From contig CACYQI010000005.1 of the NCBI GenBank assembly GCA_902776455.1, forward strand, positions 1-64,000: a DNA stretch of 64,000 nt, given 5' to 3'. A program made the translations under genes and the position numbers. Positions 51,863 to 59,401 of this stretch are shown in pieces; position 1 is the stretch's first letter; each line of letters opens with the position of its first letter. The notes under the pieces are model-generated. The model had not been told where the DNA came from. It worked only from the letters and a program-made list of their open reading frames with translations, and searched no databases. Source of the DNA: an uncultured Bacteroidales bacterium. GTDB taxonomy: Bacteria; Bacteroidota; Bacteroidia; Bacteroidales; Bacteroidaceae.

Positions 51863-53080
51863 TTATATATTCTTCACGATGAGGGTGGAGTTGGTTCCTC
51901 CGAAGCCGAAGCTGTTGGAGAGGAACATGTCGAAGTGCTGTTGCTTTGTCTCAGCGGGGATGTTGAGGCAGGCGGTGATGTCGTCGGGCTTCTCGAAGTT
52001 GATGTTGCCGGCGATGAAGTCGTTCTTCATCATCAGTACGGAGTAGATGATTTCGCTTGCTCCGGCCATCCACATCTCGTGTCCTGTCTGGCTCTTGGTT
52101 GAGGTGACGGGCACGGTGCGTTCGCCGAAGAGCTGTGCAATGGCCTGTGCTTCGCGCTGGTCTCCGATGATGGTGCTGGTGGCATGTGCGTTGATGTAGC
52201 CTATCTGCTTGGGGTCGATGCCTCCGTTGCGCAGGCAGAGTTCGAGGGAGCGTGCCGGTCCTTCGACGTTGGGTGTTGAGATGTGGTCGCCGTTGCCCGA
52301 GAAGCCCCAGCTTACGATTTCGGCGATGATGTTTGCTCCTCGCTTGACGGCGTGTTCGTAGCTCTCGAGGACGACGGTAGCGCCGCCGCCGCTGGGCACG
52401 AGTCCGTCGCGGCTTGCGTCGAAGGGTCGGCTGGCTTTTTCGGGCTGGTCTTCGCGGATGGAGAAGGCCTGGATGCCGTCGAAGGAGGCGATGCCGTACA
52501 TGTTGTTTTCTTCTGCTCCGCCGCAGACGACGCATTCCTGCAGTCCTTGTGCGATGAGCATGGCTCCGAGTCCGATGCTTTGCGAGCCGGAGGCGCAGGC
52601 TGCGGAGGCGGTGAGGTTGATGCCGCGAAGCTTGAAGAGGCAGGCCAGGTTCATGGTGATGTTGGAGTTCATGCTCTGGAAGATGGCTCCGCTGCCGCAG
52701 GCTACGGTGCTGTTGGCCTGGCGGAACTTGTCGAGGCTCTGCATGGTGGCTTCGGCTACGGAGTCGTTGCCGTAGATGATGCCCACTTCGTGTGTGTTGA
52801 GGAAGTCTTCGTCGATGCCGGCATGGTCGAGGGCTTGCTTGGTGGCGATGTAGCCGTAGTGTGCCTCTTCGGGCATGAAGTTGCGGAGGTTGCGGGGGAC
52901 GTAGGGCTTGAGGTCCACTTTGGGGACGTTGCCTACGAGTGCCGAGCGGAAGCCGGCGTCCTTGCGTTCCTGGCTGAAGATGATGCCACTTTTGCCTTCA
53001 TAGAGTGCGTCGCGCACTTCGTCGAGGCTTGTTCCGATGCAGGACCATATGCCCATGCCTGTTATTACTACTCTGTTCAT
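51863..53080 (-). CDS. Beta-ketoacyl-ACP synthase (KAS II/FabF-like)
   Basis: 405 residues, full length. The active-site Cys is in TASAACASGSQS, the two histidines in NAHATST and KSQTGHEMWMAGASE. The last motif departs from the usual KSxxGHxxGAAGxxE (here MWM replaces part of the GAA), while the catalytic residues are kept, so it should condense malonyl-ACP with an acyl chain, perhaps of unusual size. It is upstream of a dedicated ACP, and downstream of an acyltransferase-like gene. The gene is one of several FabF-type paralogues that Bacteroidales carry; it is not next to fabD/fabG. Confidence 0.92.
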   Translation of the reverse strand: MNRVVITGMGIWSCIGTSLDEVRDALYEGKSGIIFSQERKDAGFRSALVGNVPKVDLKPYVPRNLRNFMPEEAHYGYIATKQALDHAGIDEDFLNTHEVGIIYGNDSVAEATMQSLDKFRQANSTVACGSGAIFQSMNSNITMNLACLFKLRGINLTASAACASGSQSIGLGAMLIAQGLQECVVCGGAEENNMYGIASFDGIQAFSIREDQPEKASRPFDASRDGLVPSGGGATVVLESYEHAVKRGANIIAEIVSWGFSGNGDHISTPNVEGPARSLELCLRNGGIDPKQIGYINAHATSTIIGDQREAQAIAQLFGERTVPVTSTKSQTGHEMWMAGASEIIYSVLMMKNDFIAGNINFEKPDDITACLNIPAETKQQHFDMFLSNSFGFGGTNSTLIVKNI

Positions 53081-53161
53081 TTACTATTTGACGATTTACT
53101 ATTTACAATTTGTTTTCGATTTGTCTATTTTACAATCATATACAATCAATCTCCCTAATCC

Positions 53162-54322
53162 TTAATCCTTAATCCCCTCCTGCAAGGGAGTTATGTCCTT
53201 GCTGAAGCATCTGCGGCGTTTGTATGTGATTGGGTTGAGAGCCTTCCACTGTGTGAGCACTTTGAGGTTGTCTTCGAGCATGGGGCCTGTCTCTGCGTGG
53301 TGGAATCCCATTTCCCTGAAGATGGGGATGAGGTCGGCGAAGATGAGGGCGTTGATGCCGAGGGCTTGCCAGTCGGGATGGACGGCGATGAGCAACAGTT
53401 CCACTTCGTCCTCGTGCTTCCACTTGAGGGCGCGCAGGAGGTGGTACCAGCCCATGGGGAACATCTTCCCGCCTGCTTTCTGGAGTGCGCGTGCGAGGTT
53501 GGGCATGGTGATGCTGCAGGCGATGAGGTTGCCCTTGTCGTCTTCCACCATCGGGAGCATGCGGAGGTCGAGCATGCGGATGTATTCGCCTACGAAGAAG
53601 TCGGCTTCCTCTTCGTTGTGGGGCGTGTAGCCGAAGAGTTGTCCGTAGGCTTCGTTGAGGAGATGGAATATCTTGCGTCCGTAGCCTTCCTTGAAGACTT
53701 CGTGCGGTTTGAGCTTCTTCACGGTCAGCCCGTACATTTCCCTGACGAGCTTGTCTGCACGGGCAAAGCGCGGGGGCACTTCGTCGGGAATCTCCACCCT
53801 CACCTGTACCCAATCGACCTTCTTGCCGTATCCGAGGCGCTCCATGTGCTCGGGGTAGTAGGGCGGGTTGTAGATGGTGATGGCTGACCCCAACTGGTCG
53901 AAGTCCTCTACGAGCATGCCTTCCTTGTCGAAGTCGGAGATGCCGAGGGGGCCTTGTATGGAGTCCATCCCTTTACTGCGTCCCCATTCCTCGATGGCAT
54001 GCAGGAGTGCTGCGGAGACGTCGGGGTCGTCCACGAACTCAATCCAGCCGAAGCGGGCGCAACTGCCTTTCCATATCTGGTTGGCCTTGTGGTTGATGAT
54101 GCCCACTATGCGTCCCACGACCTCTCCCTTCTCGCTGTAGGCCACGAGGGGATATACTTCGCAGTGCTGCAAGCCCGGATTGCGCTTCGGGTTGAACCAG
54201 TCGCGCACGCCCGATTCCATGTCCGGCACATAGTAAGGATTGCCTCGGTAGATCTTCCGAGGGAGTGCCAGGAAATCGTTCATCTGACGTTGGGTCTGTA
54301 TCGTCTCAATAGTGCATCTCAT
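53162..54322 (-). CDS. GNAT-like N-acyltransferase, possible ceramide-synthase-type family
   Basis: 386 residues. The N-terminus RQMNDFLALPRKIYRGNPYYVPD, then RNPGLQHCEVYPLVAYSEKG, EVVGRIVGIINHKAN, SIQGPLGISDFDKEGMLVEDF and YNPPYYPEHMERLGYGK match a large uncharacterised GNAT-type family in which, to my knowledge, the bacterial ceramide synthase has been placed. The C-terminal half has the second GNAT-like fold (LIACSITMPNLARALQKAGG, ELLLIAVHPDWQALGINALI). No serine palmitoyltransferase gene lies in the window, so the assignment is tentative. It leads a six-gene run with KAS, ACP and oxidoreductase. The 5' leader holds a GTGCGCATACGCGCAC-type hairpin (54341-54360). Confidence 0.75.
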   Translation of the reverse strand: MRCTIETIQTQRQMNDFLALPRKIYRGNPYYVPDMESGVRDWFNPKRNPGLQHCEVYPLVAYSEKGEVVGRIVGIINHKANQIWKGSCARFGWIEFVDDPDVSAALLHAIEEWGRSKGMDSIQGPLGISDFDKEGMLVEDFDQLGSAITIYNPPYYPEHMERLGYGKKVDWVQVRVEIPDEVPPRFARADKLVREMYGLTVKKLKPHEVFKEGYGRKIFHLLNEAYGQLFGYTPHNEEEADFFVGEYIRMLDLRMLPMVEDDKGNLIACSITMPNLARALQKAGGKMFPMGWYHLLRALKWKHEDEVELLLIAVHPDWQALGINALIFADLIPIFREMGFHHAETGPMLEDNLKVLTQWKALNPITYKRRRCFSKDITPLQEGIKD

Positions 54323-54340
54323 ACCTTGTAGTTATGCTTG

Positions 54341-54360
54341 CGTGTGCGCGTATGCGCACG
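54341..54360. promoter_or_regulatory. Short GC-palindrome in the 5' leader
   Basis: Near-palindrome CGTGTGCGCGTATGCGCACG between promoter box and start codon of the acyltransferase-like gene; a 6-bp stem GTGCGC/GCGCAC with a 4-base loop. Possible operator or leader hairpin. Confidence 0.4.
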
Positions 54361-54369
54361 ATTCGGGTG

Positions 54370-54377
54370 CAAAGATA
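54370..54377 (-). promoter_or_regulatory. Promoter box TATCTTTG for the lipid-type gene group
   Basis: Exact TAnnTTTG on the minus strand, about 47 nt upstream of the acyltransferase-like start. The only good promoter found for the six-gene run. Confidence 0.65.
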
Positions 54378-54530
54378 CGAATAATTAACCGAAATCACGT
54401 TATGTCATGCCATGAAATTTGCTTAATAGTTCTATTTTGTACAAGATAAAGGGATATTTTGCGCAATGAGAAGGTCAAAAAAAAGGGGGGTAGGGAGGTA
54501 TGCCGTGCAGGGGGTGGGTTTACACAGCAC

Positions 54531-54603
54531 GGAGCATCGGCCTACGCTCCACGGAGGAAAGGCTCACGCTCCACGGAGGAAAGGCCCACGCTCCACGGAG
54601 CAT
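54531..54603. repeat. 22-bp unit array
   Basis: Three units (54531-54552, 54553-54574, 54575-54596) plus 7 bp, exactly the 73-bp layout of 16651-16723, and like it preceded by TTACACAGCA. Units 2 and 3 carry the GGAGGAAAGGC variant also found at 33285. Confidence 0.85.
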
Positions 54604-54668
54604 TTTTAACATTTCCACAGGGGGGTGAAAAACGCAGGCAGTACCGCCGGCGAAACGCCTGTGTTTTT

Positions 54669-54866
54669 GAGGGTCCCTTCCCCTCCCTTTTAAGGGGAGG
54701 GGCCAGGGGTGGGGTGCAGTCGCCGCGTGTTTCTGAGGGTCCCTTCCCCTCCCTTTTAAGGGGAGGGGCCAGGGGTGGGGTGAAGTCGCCGCCGGTTCCT
54801 GAGGGTCCCTTCCCCTCCCCTCGAAGGGGAGGGGCCAGGGGTGGGGTGAAGTTGCTGCCGGTTCCT
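54669..54866. repeat. 66-bp tandem repeat, three units
   Basis: Units start at 54669, 54735 and 54801 (GAGGGTCCCTTCCCCTCCC...). Each holds a CCCCTCCC/GGGAGGGG hairpin and ends near GTCGCCGCCGGTTCCT. A further hairpin of the same type follows at 54885-54915. Units 1 and 2 share CTTTTAAGG in the loop, unit 3 has CTCGAAGG. Confidence 0.85.
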
Positions 54867-55065
54867 CTTTGTTTCCAAGTCCCCACCCCTAACCCCTCCC
54901 CTTCGAGGGGAGGGGAAAGGAAGCGCAGAACCACCTGCCCCAGAGTCGCCACCAAAAGCCCGACTGATACATAAAAAACTATTGCTGTCCGGGGATAATC
55001 AAGAGCACCTCTACTTATGCGCCAATTATTCGGCTTTCCGGACGAATAGCAGCTCATGGGTGCTA

Positions 55066-55200
55066 TATTAAGTCCCAAAGGGACGAAAGACCACAGACGG
55101 GGGCGCAAGCCCCCGGTAAAGGTACAACGAAAGAGAAAGCCCCGAGGGGGCGACAGAAACAGATGCAAGTTGAAATTAAACAAGTTACATGTTCTGTCGC
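55066..55200. repeat. REP-like palindromic element, copy 2
   Basis: GACCACAGACGGGGGCGCAA and CCCCCGG hairpin, then AAGCCCCGAGGGGGCGACAG facing TTCTGTCGCCTCTTCAGGG across a 45-bp AT-rich loop. Same architecture as at 63795-63985. Confidence 0.65.
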
Positions 55201-55209
55201 CTCTTCAGG

Positions 55210-55309
55210 GCCAGACTGGTACGCGGACGTCTCGTCCGCGGCAGTTGCTGCAAGCGAGACAGTTGCGAACCGAAGGCCAGACTGGTACGCGGACGAGACG
55301 TCCGCGTAC
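55210..55309. repeat. GTACGCGGACGAGACGTCCG palindromes
   Basis: Two direct copies of GCCAGACTGGTACGCGGACG (55210-55229 and 55276-55295), each followed by the inverse (CGTCCGCG); the second forms a 10-bp perfect stem (55285-55309). The gap 54378-55383 is filled with repeats; reading frames across it are repeat translations. Confidence 0.75.
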
Positions 55310-55383
55310 CATTACGACCTTAAGGTAAACGTTTCTTACTCTGTCTTAACTCTTCGCTTTTCGCTTTCTCTTCCTCTTTCCGA

Positions 55384-57426
55384 TTAGTCGGCCATCTGCT
55401 CATCGACAGCCTTTATCTTCTGTACCAAGAGGTTGAGTTCGTCGCGGAGCTTTTCGACCTTCTTGTTCATGGCTTCGACGAGCGAGTTGCCCTTCTTGCT
55501 GCCTGCGTTGAGGAAGCCGATGTTGTTCTCGTAGGTCTTTATCTCGGCGAGCATCCGCTCGTAGGCCCGCTGCATGCGCTGACGCTCGTCGGAGAGCGAG
55601 CTGCCTGCGCTTTCCACCCGCTGCTGCAGGTTCTGGCGGAAGTTGTTGAGGCGGCGCTGGGCCTGGCTTACGCCGTAGGCATCGTAGATCTTATCGCACA
55701 GGGCGCGATACTCCTTGTAGAGCGTCTCCTTGTCGCGGAAGGGCACATGTCCCACCTCGTTCCATTTCTGCTGAAGCTCCTTGACCTTAGAGATGATGTT
55801 CTCGCCTTCTGTGGAGGCTAACTCCTTGAGCTGTGCGATGATGTCGAGCTTCATCTCCTTGTTGGCCTTCTCCTCTGCGCGGACGTCCGCCGTGGCGGCC
55901 TGACGTGCCTCGAAGAAGTGGTCGCAGGCTGCCGTGAAGCGCTTCCACAGCTCCTCGCTGTACTTGCGGGGCACCGTGCCAATCTCCTTCCACTGCTTCT
56001 GCAGGTTGATGAGGATGTCGCCCGTAGAGCGCCAATCGGTGCTGTCCATGAGCGACTCGGCCTTCTCCACCAGTTCCTTCTTCTTGGCAAGGTTGGTGCC
56101 CAGCTCTTCCTTCAGGTTCTTGAAGAAAGTGTTCTTCTTCTCGAAGAAGGCATCGCAGCCCTGGCGGAAGCGCTCGAAGATGGGGGTGTTCATCTTCTGC
56201 GGGGCGAAGCCGATGGTCTTCCACTCCGCTTGCAGTTCCTTTATCTTCTGTGTGATGGCGTCCCAGTCGGCGAAAGTCTTGAGTCCGTCGGTCTCTATGG
56301 CCTCAATCTGCTCGCAGAGAGCGGTCTTCTTCGACAGGTTCTCCTCCTCGCGAGCCTTGATGGCCTCGAAGTGCGCCTGGTGCTTCTTGTTGATGACGGT
56401 AGAGGCTTCCTTGAACTTCGCCCAGATGTCTTCGCGTATCTCCTTGGCTACGGGGCCGGTCTCCTTCCATTCCTGGTGGAGCGCCTGCAGCTGGTTGAAG
56501 GCCTGCAGCACGTCGGGGTTGTCGGCAAGGGCTTCTGCCTGAGCTATGAGACGCATCTTCACCTCAAGGTTCTTGCGGAAGTCGTAGTCGCGAAGCTCGT
56601 GGCCGAGCTTGAGAAGGTCGTAGAACTGCTCGACGTAGAGCTGGTAGTTCTTCCACAGCTCGGTGGCGCGCTCAGCCGGAACAGCCTTGATTTCCTTCCA
56701 CTCCGCCTGCAGCGACTTGAACTCGTCGAAGTTCTTGTTAGCTTCCTCGGGCGTGGAAGCAAGTTGCTGGATGCGTTCCAATATCTCGAGCTTGCGCTTC
56801 AGGTTGTCCTGCTTCTGCTGCTCCATGGCCTCCTGAATGGCGGCGCGGCGCTCGCGGATGGTCTGCATGGCTGCACGGAAGGCAGGCTCCGCCGCATCAA
56901 CCTCCGGCATGAACTTGTCCTCCTCGCCGCCTGCCTCGACAAACGCACGGAAGGCTTCCTGCACCTCAGCATTGTGGAATTTGTAGAAGAGCTGCTTCAG
57001 GAGGTTAAGCTCCGTCTTGTCGCCCGGCTCGTCGCTCTCGGCGATTTCCCGGACGCGGGCAACCACCTCTTCCTTCGTTTGGAAGGTCTGCTGCACGATC
57101 TGCTGCTCGGCCTCCGTCATCTCCTCAGGCTCTTCGGCCTCAGGTTGCTCGACCTTAGGCTCCTCAGCCACAGGTTGTTCGGCCACAGGCACTTCGGCCT
57201 TCGGCTCCTCAGCCACAGGTTGTTCGGCCACAGGAACTTCGGCCTTCGGCTCCTCGGCTGCAGGTTGTTCGGCCACAGGCACTTCGGCCTTCGGCTCCTC
57301 GGCTGCGGGCTGTTCGGCCACAGGCTGCTCGGTTGCGCTTTCTGCCACGGGTTCTGTCACTTGCTCGTTTGTAATCTCAGAAGACTGCTCAAGGGCAGTA
57401 GTCTCATTCGTCTCTAAAGAGTCCAT
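55384..57426 (-). CDS. DUF349 repeat protein with N-terminal PVAEQP tandem repeat
   Basis: 680 residues. Residues about 36-100 hold four tandem 14-residue units of the form PVAEQPAAEEPKAE, acidic and probably disordered. The rest is helical with about five DUF349 repeats, each with a conserved W in patterns such as FKSLQAEWKEIK, LHQEWKETGPV, LQAEWKTIGFAP, LQKQWKEIGTVP and LQQKWNEVGHVP. C-terminal coiled coil ends LLVQKIKAVDEQMAD. No signal peptide: cytoplasmic. The function is not known; DUF349 proteins have been linked to nucleic-acid binding and stress. It stands alone behind a bidirectional terminator. Confidence 0.92.
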   Translation of the reverse strand: MDSLETNETTALEQSSEITNEQVTEPVAESATEQPVAEQPAAEEPKAEVPVAEQPAAEEPKAEVPVAEQPVAEEPKAEVPVAEQPVAEEPKVEQPEAEEPEEMTEAEQQIVQQTFQTKEEVVARVREIAESDEPGDKTELNLLKQLFYKFHNAEVQEAFRAFVEAGGEEDKFMPEVDAAEPAFRAAMQTIRERRAAIQEAMEQQKQDNLKRKLEILERIQQLASTPEEANKNFDEFKSLQAEWKEIKAVPAERATELWKNYQLYVEQFYDLLKLGHELRDYDFRKNLEVKMRLIAQAEALADNPDVLQAFNQLQALHQEWKETGPVAKEIREDIWAKFKEASTVINKKHQAHFEAIKAREEENLSKKTALCEQIEAIETDGLKTFADWDAITQKIKELQAEWKTIGFAPQKMNTPIFERFRQGCDAFFEKKNTFFKNLKEELGTNLAKKKELVEKAESLMDSTDWRSTGDILINLQKQWKEIGTVPRKYSEELWKRFTAACDHFFEARQAATADVRAEEKANKEMKLDIIAQLKELASTEGENIISKVKELQQKWNEVGHVPFRDKETLYKEYRALCDKIYDAYGVSQAQRRLNNFRQNLQQRVESAGSSLSDERQRMQRAYERMLAEIKTYENNIGFLNAGSKKGNSLVEAMNKKVEKLRDELNLLVQKIKAVDEQMAD

Positions 57427-57465
57427 CGTTGTGTATTTGTGTTTGTTAAAAAGCTATAGTGGGGA

Positions 57466-57473
57466 CAAAGTTC
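57466..57473 (-). promoter_or_regulatory. Imperfect promoter box GAACTTTG
   Basis: One base off TAnnTTTG, about 40 nt before the DUF349 protein start. Confidence 0.4.
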
Positions 57474-57516
57474 GCAAAAAAAGCCCTAACCTGCAAGGAA
57501 AGGGCTTGTTTTTTTT
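57474..57516 (-). terminator. Bidirectional terminator after corA
   Basis: AAGCCCT (57481-57487) pairs with AGGGCTT (57501-57507), with an A-run on the left and a T-run on the right, so it works on both strands. It ends the minus-strand corA transcript. Confidence 0.8.
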
Positions 57517-57570
57517 ATCTGTTAATTGAAAAACATCTTTGAATTGTGAATTATGAATTGTGAATTGAGG

Positions 57571-58497
57571 CTAAATCCACGTTTTGCGCTTGAAATACCA
57601 CATGAAGAGCACGGTGACGCCAACGGAGAGGAACATGGCAAGCGGGAAGCCCCAAGTGGCATGCTCCATGCCGTTCACGAGGTTCATGCCGAAGAGGCTG
57701 GCAATGAGCGTCGGGAACATCAGGATAATGCTGATGCTCGTCAGCATTTTCATCACCGAACTCATGTTGTTGTTGATGATGTTGGCGTAGGTGTCCATCG
57801 TGGAATCAAGGATGTTGGCGTAGATGTTGGTAGTCTCGCGGGCCTGACTCATCTCGATGCCCACGTCCTCAATCATGTCGGCATCAAGTTCGTCGATAGG
57901 GAGCTTGAACTTCAGCTTCGAGAGGAGATTCTCGTTGCCGCGGATGGAAGTGACGAAGTAGGTGAGGCTGTCCTGCAGTCGGCTCAGCGAGATGAGGTCG
58001 GCATTGCTGACGTTGCGGTCGAGGTGCTGCTTGGCCTGGTCGATGCGCGTGCTGATTTGCTTGAGCCTTTTCAAGTACCAGACGGCGCAACAAAGGAAGA
58101 GGCGGAAGATCATGTCAACGGAATCGACGAAGCCAAGGCCGCGTTTCTGCTGGTAGGAGACGAAGTCTATCATCATGTTCGTCTCGAAGTTGCAGACCGT
58201 GATGAGCACGTCGCCCTTCATGATGATACCGAGCGGAATCGTGGTATAAGGGGTTCGGCTCTTCGTCTCCTTCACGTAGGGAATACGCAGGATGATGAGC
58301 ACCCAGCCCTCATCAATGTCGTAGCGGGCACGTTCGTCCGTATCGGCAATGTCGCTAATGTAGTAGTCGGGAATGTGGAGCGTTTGCTCCAGGAAGTTGA
58401 CGTCTTCTTCAGTCGGGCAAGTCACTTGCACCCAGCAGCCAGGCCGCCATTCTTCAATGGTACGCAGACCATTCGAAGTGTTCCAGTATGTTCGCAT
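57571..58497 (-). CDS. corA: CorA family magnesium/metal ion transporter
   Basis: 308 residues. Large N-terminal cytoplasmic alpha/beta domain, long helix (about 150-245), then two C-terminal membrane segments (SIILMFPTLIASLFGMNL and FPLAMFLSVGVTVLFMWYF) with the signature GMN at the end of the first (GMNLVNGM; the second half of the usual YGMNFxxMPE is changed). It is a pentameric Mg2+ channel of the inner membrane. The short basic end KRKTWI is typical. Upstream are two tRNA-Gln genes. A hairpin (58533-58574) lies in the 5' leader. Confidence 0.95.
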   Translation of the reverse strand: MRTYWNTSNGLRTIEEWRPGCWVQVTCPTEEDVNFLEQTLHIPDYYISDIADTDERARYDIDEGWVLIILRIPYVKETKSRTPYTTIPLGIIMKGDVLITVCNFETNMMIDFVSYQQKRGLGFVDSVDMIFRLFLCCAVWYLKRLKQISTRIDQAKQHLDRNVSNADLISLSRLQDSLTYFVTSIRGNENLLSKLKFKLPIDELDADMIEDVGIEMSQARETTNIYANILDSTMDTYANIINNNMSSVMKMLTSISIILMFPTLIASLFGMNLVNGMEHATWGFPLAMFLSVGVTVLFMWYFKRKTWI

Positions 58498-58532
58498 CGT
58501 TTGGGTTCCTCCTCTTGTTTAGATTGGGGTAC

Positions 58533-58574
58533 ATGCACATAAGTCCTCGGCTCCTCTTGGGAGTTTGTGCATGC
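58533..58574 (-). promoter_or_regulatory. Hairpin in the corA 5' leader
   Basis: CATGCACA (58533-58540) and TGTGCATG (58567-58574) form an 8-bp stem. It could be a leader control element or the 3' processing structure of the tRNA-Gln transcript. No known magnesium riboswitch was recognised. Confidence 0.3.
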
Positions 58575-58668
58575 CGCGATGCTTACTCCGGAGCGCTAAG
58601 AATTGTAATTATCCGCGTGATAGTCGTCCATTGTATATATGAAAAGCTTTGTTTCTGATTGATTAGTG

Positions 58669-58739
58669 TTGGGCTACCCGGACTCGAACCAGGAAAGGCA
58701 GGACCAGAATCTGCAGTGTTACCATTACACCATAGCCCA
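58669..58739 (-). tRNA. tRNA-Gln (anticodon CUG), copy 2
   Basis: 71-nt cloverleaf: acceptor TGGGCTA/TAGCCCA, anticodon loop TTCTGGT, T-loop GGTTCGAGTCC. Identical to the other copy 18 bp upstream. Confidence 0.93.
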
Positions 58740-58757
58740 ATAAAATAAGTTTCTCTG

Positions 58758-58828
58758 TTGGGCTACCCGGACTCGAACCAGGAAAGGCAGGACCAGAATC
58801 TGCAGTGTTACCATTACACCATAGCCCA
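58758..58828 (-). tRNA. tRNA-Gln (anticodon CUG), copy 1
   Basis: Identical to the tRNA at 58669-58739. Both would be transcribed from the TAACTTTG box at 58862. Confidence 0.93.
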
Positions 58829-58861
58829 ATCTTGAAATGCCACGTTTGACATTTGCGGCTG

Positions 58862-58869
58862 CAAAGTTA
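58862..58869 (-). promoter_or_regulatory. Promoter box TAACTTTG for the tRNA-Gln pair
   Basis: Exact TAnnTTTG on the minus strand, 33 nt before the first tRNA. Confidence 0.65.
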
Positions 58870-58984
58870 CGTTTTTTTTTAGAACTGACAAAGGTTTCGG
58901 CCAAAAAAACTTAAATAATTCTCATTTCTGTGTCCTTCTGCCGTTATTTTCAACTTTCAACTTTCAACTTTCAACTTTTATTCG

Positions 58985-58992
58985 TACCTTTG
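58985..58992 (+). promoter_or_regulatory. Promoter box TACCTTTG for rsfS-ftsH-cdsA
   Basis: Exact consensus, 43 nt before the rsfS ATG, just after a run of TTTCAACTTTCAAC repeats (58930-58977). Confidence 0.7.
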
Positions 58993-59035
58993 CACGCGCT
59001 TTGATACGCCTGAACATTTATCTATATATAAGCGA

Positions 59036-59398
59036 ATGAAGAAAGAGAAGGACGTGCTGGTCGAGGCCGTTGTGGCCGGACTGCAAGACAAGAAGGGGCG
59101 CGACATCGTAGTCTGCGACCTCACGAACATACCCGATGCCGTTTGCCGCTACTTTGTCATCTGCTCGGGCGGTTCGCCTCTGCAGATTCAAGCCCTTGCC
59201 CATTCGGTGGGCGATGTGTGCCGCGAGAAGGCTGCCGCCAAGCCGTTGGCCGTGGACGGGCTGCGGGGGTCTGTCTGGGTGGCGATGGACTATGCCGACG
59301 TCATCGTACACATCTTCCTGCCGGAACTGCGCGCGTTCTACGATATCGAACACCTCTGGGCCGATGCCGACCTTCGACAAATTCCTAATCTCGACTGA
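59036..59398 (+). CDS. rsfS: Ribosomal silencing factor RsfS
   Basis: 120 residues. It binds ribosomal protein L14 and blocks subunit joining under starvation. Family signs: KGRDIVVCDLTNIPDAVCRY, FVICSGGSPLQIQALA, WVAMDYADVIVHIFLPELRA, FYDIEHLWADA. It is the first gene of an operon with ftsH (3 bp between stop and start) and cdsA, an arrangement common in Bacteroidota. Confidence 0.96.
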   Translation: MKKEKDVLVEAVVAGLQDKKGRDIVVCDLTNIPDAVCRYFVICSGGSPLQIQALAHSVGDVCREKAAAKPLAVDGLRGSVWVAMDYADVIVHIFLPELRAFYDIEHLWADADLRQIPNLD

Positions 59399-59401
59399 CT
59401 T

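Noticed and set aside
54459..55183. Frames of 170-210 residues on both strands (for example with FPSLLRGGARGGV repeats)
   Set aside because: They only translate the 22-bp arrays and the 66-bp tandem hairpins; open frames on both strands arise from the C/G-rich repeats.
55163..55387. 74-residue frame with twofold PDWYADVSSA/PDWYADETSA
   Set aside because: The repeated peptide is a translation of the GCCAGACTGGTACGCGGACG direct repeats; nothing else supports a gene.
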